In this document: piece by piece, positions 60,022-64,000 of the stretch
How the letters are laid out: every line of letters begins with the position of its first letter
Position numbering within the stretch: the stretch's first letter is position 1
Source: Holdemania massiliensis AP2
GTDB lineage: Bacteria; Bacillota_I; Bacilli_A; Erysipelotrichales; Erysipelotrichaceae
Assembly (NCBI RefSeq): GCF_000327285.1
Contig: NZ_HE998567.1
Coordinates: 399,588 to 463,587, forward strand
Direction: 5' to 3'
DNA: 64,000 bases
Program-made: the position numbers and the translations under genes
Notes under the pieces: generated by a model
Told to the model about the DNA's origin: nothing
Seen by the model: the letters and a program-made list of their open reading frames with translations, nothing else
Database searches by the model: none

Positions 60022-60507
60022 ATGAAAATCACAATGATTGCCGCATTGGATGAGCATTGCGGAATCGGAAAAGCCGGTCAGATGCCATGGCTCTGTCCGG
60101 CGGATCTGCATCAGTTTCAGGCTTATACGATGGGGAAAGTGTTGTTGATGGGGCGTAAGACAGCACAGCCGCTGTGGCATCGGCTGCCGGGCCGTCAGCT
60201 GTTAATTCAAAGCCGGACCCTGCAAACTGCGGATTTTCCAGTTGTCCGATCCATCGCTGAAGCTTTAACCTGGATGCAGAATCATCCCCGATATCCGGAA
60301 CTGGTCATCGGCGGAGGCGGAGAAATTTATGCGCAATGGCTGCCCTATGCCGACTCTCTCAGGCTCAGTCTGATCCCTGGATGTTATGACTGCGATACAT
60401 TCTTTCCTGCTTGGAATCAGAGTGAATGGACTTGTCAGAAGCAGACAAAGGAAAAGGGATTTATTTTACAGGAATGGGAACGAAAGATAAATTCAATACT
60501 CATTTAA
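60022..60507 (+). CDS. folA: Dihydrofolate reductase
   Basis: This 161-residue NADPH-dependent enzyme regenerates tetrahydrofolate. MIAALDEHCGIGKAGQMPW is the Met20 loop start, PADLHQFQAYTMGKVLLMGRKT carries the catalytic aspartate and the NADPH arginine, and LVIGGGGEIYAQWLPYADSLRL is the GG-x-x-(I/V)Y motif. Length is normal. It follows AAAGGAAGTG in single-gene context between leuS and the regulator gene. No thymidylate synthase is adjacent. Confidence 0.92.
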   Translation: MKITMIAALDEHCGIGKAGQMPWLCPADLHQFQAYTMGKVLLMGRKTAQPLWHRLPGRQLLIQSRTLQTADFPVVRSIAEALTWMQNHPRYPELVIGGGGEIYAQWLPYADSLRLSLIPGCYDCDTFFPAWNQSEWTCQKQTKEKGFILQEWERKINSILI

Positions 60508-60513
60508 AAGTTT

Positions 60514-62508
60514 TTAGGATTTAAAGCGAATCAAGACATCACAGGTCAGCTTTTTTAAATAGCTGGCTTTTTCTTTTTTCAAAATTTCCATGTCGCAGTG
60601 GGTCAATAACTGCATCAGATAAATTTCTGAGACCCTCAGCTTCAATAAAGATGAAAAATCCAAAGCACAGAAAATGACGGTTGAAATCTTATTGCCTTTA
60701 TGCGTGAATTTGCCGTTAGACAGAAAGACATCAATGCCTTCTTTCCCATAATCTTTTTTATTTCCTATCAACAAAAGCGTTTCGTTAATAATCTTGAAAT
60801 CAATGGTTTTTTCAATCTTTTGAAATTCATCAATTAATTTCTGAAACTTTGTGGAAGTCCGGCAGTTTTTATAGACTACAAATTGATAGATCTGCAATAG
60901 ACTTGAAAATTCAATGTTTTCATAAAAACAGATATTATCATCTTTGATAAAATATTCATCAATCAGAAAGACGTCAGAAAAAGCTTGAGTTAAATGCAGC
61001 TTGGTTTCAATATTTCGCTCTTCAAAGCTGACTGTAAAATAAGGCAGATCATAGGAGTAAAATTGGGGAAGCGTACTGAAATCGTAATTGGTAATGATCA
61101 TATCAAATTCAGAATAGTTTAAATGACGGATCTCATACAACTCACAGAGTCGAACTTTTTCAATATAAGCGTCAAATTCACGGGCTATTTGACGAGCGAT
61201 AAAAGCCGAATAGGCTAATCCGGCGCCGGAGGTCACCAAAATCCGTTTTTTCCGGATTGGGATAGGAATTTGCAGCAGAAACGTCATAAAAAAATTGATG
61301 AAACGAAAATAATCATCACTGGACAGAGAAAAATGCCACTTGTTTTCCAAATGTTCAGCCATTTCAAAACCCAGATAACTGGCTAACGGGGAAACATGTG
61401 AAAACTTATTGATAATAACCCCGCCAAAGGTGATCTTCGCTTCAAAATGAAAATAGTGTTTGATCATTATTTGGGCCAAGTGTGTGGTAAACCCATCCAT
61501 GAAAGAAGGATAATCACAAAATTGAAGATTGTAACGCTGATTTAAAAAATTAAAACATTCTTTGCGGATGCGCTGACAAGAATCCGCAATCGGTGAACAT
61601 TCTATAGATTGATTAAATTCACATGCATTTTCGACGTCCGCGCCGCCCATCATTAATGCCGCAAATTGATAAACTTCATTTTGATCAGAATGAAAATAAT
61701 CCGGAAAGCATTGATGAAGATGACTAAAAAGCGCGGCGCTGGGCTTGAGAAAAGGTGTTTTATCCAAGAAGGAAAAAGTCGGACTTTCAGTTATCCAATA
61801 TCCATATCTGCGCCGATTCATCATGATCATCAGATAGAAAGACAGCCAGATAAACATCGCGTCAGTAAAATGGAGCCCGCTGCCGGAAATAAAGATTTTA
61901 AATTCCCTGCGGATTGCCAGAAATAAATCCCGATCACAGTAAATATAAAGGTTATACGTTGTATCATCCTGCTTGATAATTGTCTGATGATGAAGCGGTC
62001 CAATGAGCTGAATGATGGCCATCCGGAAATTGATTTCCAATCCGGCCAGCTTAATGCCTTTGCCTTTTTTATGCAGAATCGTCAGCTGATGATTTTTAAA
62101 ATAAGTTGTGATATCTGAAATAACGGGGCTTAATGCACTGCGGGAAAAGTTGAGCTCTTCGGCTAAATCATCTATTTTTACCCAGTCATCAATCGAGACC
62201 AGTTTGCGGGCAATGTAAAGGAAGCTTTCATTTTCATTGTACTTGATCTGATTGAGAACGGTGCAGGTCACATTGATCTGATCCGCAAAAGCCTGATAGA
62301 GAGCTTCATCTTCCACCTGAATCTCAAATCCGTAGTTTCTTCGCGAAAAGATTGAAAATCCATTTTCCATACAGGCTGGCTGCATTTCCTTGATTGTATC
62401 GCGGATCGTTCGCGAACTTAATTTCAGCTGCTTTGCGATATCGCCGGATTTGCAGGGAGCGGGGTTGCTGAAAAAATAATAAAGAATTCTTAACTGACGA
62501 TTATTCAT
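60514..62508 (-). CDS. Mga/BglG-type transcriptional regulator with PTS-like domains
   Basis: This 664-residue regulator has two helix-turn-helix domains: HTH_11-like at 5-60 (SGDIAKQLKLSSRTIRDTIKE) and Mga-like at about 95-150 (DDLAEELNFSRSALSPVIS). PRD-like helical regions follow. Residues 420-437 (KKRILVTSGAGLAYSAF) sit where an EIIB-like domain would have its cysteine, but that residue is absent. The C-terminus resembles an EIIA-like remnant. It is divergent from a mannose-family PTS operon, so it is the likely activator. Loss of the cysteine implies control by other means, for example PRD histidines. Confidence 0.8.
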   Translation of the reverse strand: MNNRQLRILYYFFSNPAPCKSGDIAKQLKLSSRTIRDTIKEMQPACMENGFSIFSRRNYGFEIQVEDEALYQAFADQINVTCTVLNQIKYNENESFLYIARKLVSIDDWVKIDDLAEELNFSRSALSPVISDITTYFKNHQLTILHKKGKGIKLAGLEINFRMAIIQLIGPLHHQTIIKQDDTTYNLYIYCDRDLFLAIRREFKIFISGSGLHFTDAMFIWLSFYLMIMMNRRRYGYWITESPTFSFLDKTPFLKPSAALFSHLHQCFPDYFHSDQNEVYQFAALMMGGADVENACEFNQSIECSPIADSCQRIRKECFNFLNQRYNLQFCDYPSFMDGFTTHLAQIMIKHYFHFEAKITFGGVIINKFSHVSPLASYLGFEMAEHLENKWHFSLSSDDYFRFINFFMTFLLQIPIPIRKKRILVTSGAGLAYSAFIARQIAREFDAYIEKVRLCELYEIRHLNYSEFDMIITNYDFSTLPQFYSYDLPYFTVSFEERNIETKLHLTQAFSDVFLIDEYFIKDDNICFYENIEFSSLLQIYQFVVYKNCRTSTKFQKLIDEFQKIEKTIDFKIINETLLLIGNKKDYGKEGIDVFLSNGKFTHKGNKISTVIFCALDFSSLLKLRVSEIYLMQLLTHCDMEILKKEKASYLKKLTCDVLIRFKS

Positions 62509-62584
62509 AATCCTGCTCCTTTAATTCGATTGACTGGGGTTGTTGGAAATCGGGTATTGAGTTCCATTTCATTATAACGAACAT

Positions 62585-62724
62585 AACGGAGCCTTTTCCG
62601 TGTAAATATTTTCCAGTATTGATAACGGAAAAAATGAAATTTCCATTAACTATGTGAAAAAAAACGGATGGAATCTTGAGTAATGGAAAAGTAAAATGAA
62701 TTTAAGAAATGTTAAGCGCTTACA
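62585..62724. promoter_or_regulatory. Divergent control region between the regulator and the PTS genes
   Basis: TTTTCCGT (62594-62601) and ACGGAAAA (62625-62632) form a perfect inverted repeat; ACGGA recurs at 62586, 62625 and near 62660. TAAGCGCTTA inside TGTTAAGCGCTTACA (62710-62724) is a perfect ten-base palindrome beside the PTS start, partly cre-like. Probably holds activator and catabolite control sites. No confident -10/-35 pair is seen. Confidence 0.5.
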
Positions 62725-62748
62725 TTTTGAAGGAGAGGAGTCGATAGA

Positions 62749-63156
62749 TTGCGATTATTATTAGGTTCACACGGTCATCTGGCTAGCGGTATGGCAACCG
62801 CAATTGAAATTTTAGCTGGTCCTCAGCCGCATCTGACGATTTTGGATGCCTATGTAGATCAGAGGAACATCGACGAAGAATTAAAAGCTTATTTTGCTTC
62901 TGTTCCATCCGAAGAAACCGTTGTCATGCTTTCCGATCTCTATGGCGGAAGCGTGAATCAGAAAATGTATTTGTATTTGGAACGGCCTCATACGTATTTA
63001 ATTGCGGGCGTCAATCTGGCCTTAGTTTTGGAACTTTGCATGCAGTCGGAGGTGTCGCTGACAACTTTGCATCAGCTGACGGAACAATCCCGTCAATTAC
63101 AGCGGATTGTACTCTATGATGAAGCTCCGGAATTGGAAGATGGGGAATTTTTTTAA
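62749..63156 (+). CDS. PTS mannose-family EIIA component
   Basis: This 135-residue soluble phosphocarrier has LLLGSHGHLASGMATAIEIL at the N-terminus, with a histidine of SHGH as the phosphorylation site (H8 or H10). MLSDLYGGSVNQKM and GVNLALVLELCMQSE are family motifs. It passes phosphate from HPr to EIIB. The start is TTG at 62749, the only candidate near AGGAGAGGAG. It heads an operon with EIIB and EIIC. Sugar specificity is unclear: mannose, fructose, sorbose and N-acetylgalactosamine systems share these domains. Confidence 0.9.
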   Translation: MRLLLGSHGHLASGMATAIEILAGPQPHLTILDAYVDQRNIDEELKAYFASVPSEETVVMLSDLYGGSVNQKMYLYLERPHTYLIAGVNLALVLELCMQSEVSLTTLHQLTEQSRQLQRIVLYDEAPELEDGEFF

Positions 63157-63173
63157 AGAAAAGAGGAAAAACA

Positions 63174-63665
63174 ATGATTAAGTTATGCCGTCTTGATGAT
63201 CGCATGATCCATGGACAGATCGTTACAAAATGGTCGCGGGTGATTTCTGTTGACCGGATTATCGTTGCCAACGATCAGGCTGGAAGCAATCCGATCATTG
63301 CCAAGTCACTGTTAATGGCTGCCCCCGGCAACATGAAAGTTGCAGTAAAAACGGTGAAGGAAGCGATTGAACTGCTCCATAATCCCAAAGCAGCTGCGCA
63401 TGATATTCTGCTGATTGTTGCCAATCCGCAAGACTTACTGACGGTTGTGGAACAGGTTGAGGGAATTCATCGGGTGAATATTGGAAACTGGGGACTGCTG
63501 GAAGCCAGCGATGGGAAAGTGCGGGAAACGGTCTCCCAGTTTGTAGCCTTATCTGATGATGAAAAAGCGATTCTCGCCAAGGTCAATGAAAAGGTCGATG
63601 ACTTTGTTTTACAGGTTACACCGGATGTTTCAGCCATCAAGGTATCATCCATCTTAAAGAAATAG
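63174..63665 (+). CDS. PTS mannose/sorbose-family EIIB component
   Basis: This 163-residue EIIB has the canonical LCRLDDRMIHGQIVTKW motif with phosphorylated H13. IIVANDQAGSNPIIAKSLLMAAPG and VNIGNWGL are typical. It transfers phosphate from EIIA to the sugar as it passes through EIIC/EIID. Seventeen bases separate it from EIIA. It uses AAGAGGAAA as ribosome binding site. The next gene is EIIC, cut by the window end; an EIID gene would be expected beyond. Confidence 0.94.
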   Translation: MIKLCRLDDRMIHGQIVTKWSRVISVDRIIVANDQAGSNPIIAKSLLMAAPGNMKVAVKTVKEAIELLHNPKAAAHDILLIVANPQDLLTVVEQVEGIHRVNIGNWGLLEASDGKVRETVSQFVALSDDEKAILAKVNEKVDDFVLQVTPDVSAIKVSSILKK

Positions 63666-63680
63666 AAAAGGGGAATTACG

Positions 63681-64000
63681 ATGTTAATCGCTGCATTGAA
63701 ACTCAGTGTTCTTTACTGGCTCTTAGGAATTTTGGATACGGCTGCCCTGGGCTGGCAGGCGCTGACCCGTCCAATCGTTATCTGTCCTTTGGTAGGCATT
63801 CTGTTAGGGGATGTAACGACGGGCTGCATTCTGGGCGCTTCATTGGAATCTTTGTTTATGGGGATTTCAGCGATCGGCGGCTCGATTCCGGCCGATGCCA
63901 CAACGACCAGCTATGTTGCAACAGCCTTTGTTATTCTGACCGGGGCTGACATTGAATCGGCGGTGGCCATTGCGATGCCAATCGGCACGGTTCTGGCTTC
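63681..64000 (+). CDS. PTS mannose/sorbose-family EIIC component, N-terminal part
   Basis: The first 106 residues of a membrane permease begin MLIAALKLSVLYWLLGILDT at 63681 after AAGGGGAATTACG. PIVICPLVGILLGDVTTGCILGASLESLFMG is the conserved EIIC helix-loop, and the visible part has about three membrane helices. The gene runs past base 64000. With EIIA and EIIB it completes most of a mannose-type transporter. Confidence 0.92.
   Translation, partial: MLIAALKLSVLYWLLGILDTAALGWQALTRPIVICPLVGILLGDVTTGCILGASLESLFMGISAIGGSIPADATTTSYVATAFVILTGADIESAVAIAMPIGTVLA

Overview
The window is a stretch of bacterial chromosome with about 50% G+C, short intergenic gaps, strong AGGAGG-type ribosome binding sites, U-tailed hairpin terminators and a T-box leader. 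It is therefore a low-to-mid-GC Firmicute. The gene order (rplU-prp-rpmA-obgE, ruvAB, ftsW-murG-murB-divIB, asp23-fakA, recG-rnc) and the protein flavour suggest the Erysipelotrichia, perhaps a Holdemania-like gut anaerobe. That placement is inference; no rRNA gene is present to settle it.

Layout. 1-6.6 kb: the end of an M20 peptidase, a pyridoxal-type kinase, the L21/Prp/L27 ribosomal operon with an L21-type leader, obgE, an acetyltransferase and ruvAB. 6.6-8.3 kb: a divergent pair, SRAP plus a 77-aa protein on the minus strand against a LexA-like self-cleaving repressor on the plus strand. 8.3-14.3 kb: glpK with a catabolite-repression-like site, then small housekeeping enzymes and a patatin-like lipase. 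14.4-20.8 kb: cell wall and division genes (ftsW, murG, murB, divIB), then asp23 and fakA. 20.9-32.7 kb: dcd, a MerR regulator next to a Tat-exported flavoprotein with a MerR-type promoter, recG, rnc, galM, a variant galactokinase, nfnAB and a HAD phosphatase. 32.7-43.7 kb: two membrane-anchored metallophosphoesterases, threonine aldolase, two peptidases, an ADP-ribosylglycohydrolase, an MFS carrier and a HAD-IIA phosphatase.

43.7-49.3 kb: a very basic micro-ORF overlaid by inverted repeats, a class I amidotransferase, a convincing unassigned structured RNA (about 44766-44888) before a NUDIX gene, the mnmM/ytqA/creatininase overlapping operon and an M20 amidohydrolase. 49.3-53.8 kb is the accessory part. 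It holds a MATE efflux gene broken by two frameshifts, its attenuator leader and a possible leader peptide, a second decayed copy of leader plus MATE start, an unidentified decayed frame, and a broken membrane-protein gene attached to an XRE/DUF2975 pair. 53.9-64 kb: a ceramidase-like protein, a DegV/FakB protein, a hemolysin III family protein with a perfect palindromic operator, T-box-leuS, folA, and a divergent regulator facing a mannose-family PTS operon that runs off the end.

How the genes fit together. Carbon entry (PTS, galM/galK, glpK), peptide and amino-acid breakdown (S9, M24, M20, threonine aldolase), NADPH supply through NfnAB and fatty-acid kinase (FakA plus a FakB-like protein) describe a fermentative anaerobe. 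The least explained items are the C-rich structured RNA, the basic micro-ORF with its hairpins, the duplicated resistance-type attenuator, and several well-defined palindromic operators whose regulators can be guessed only in part.
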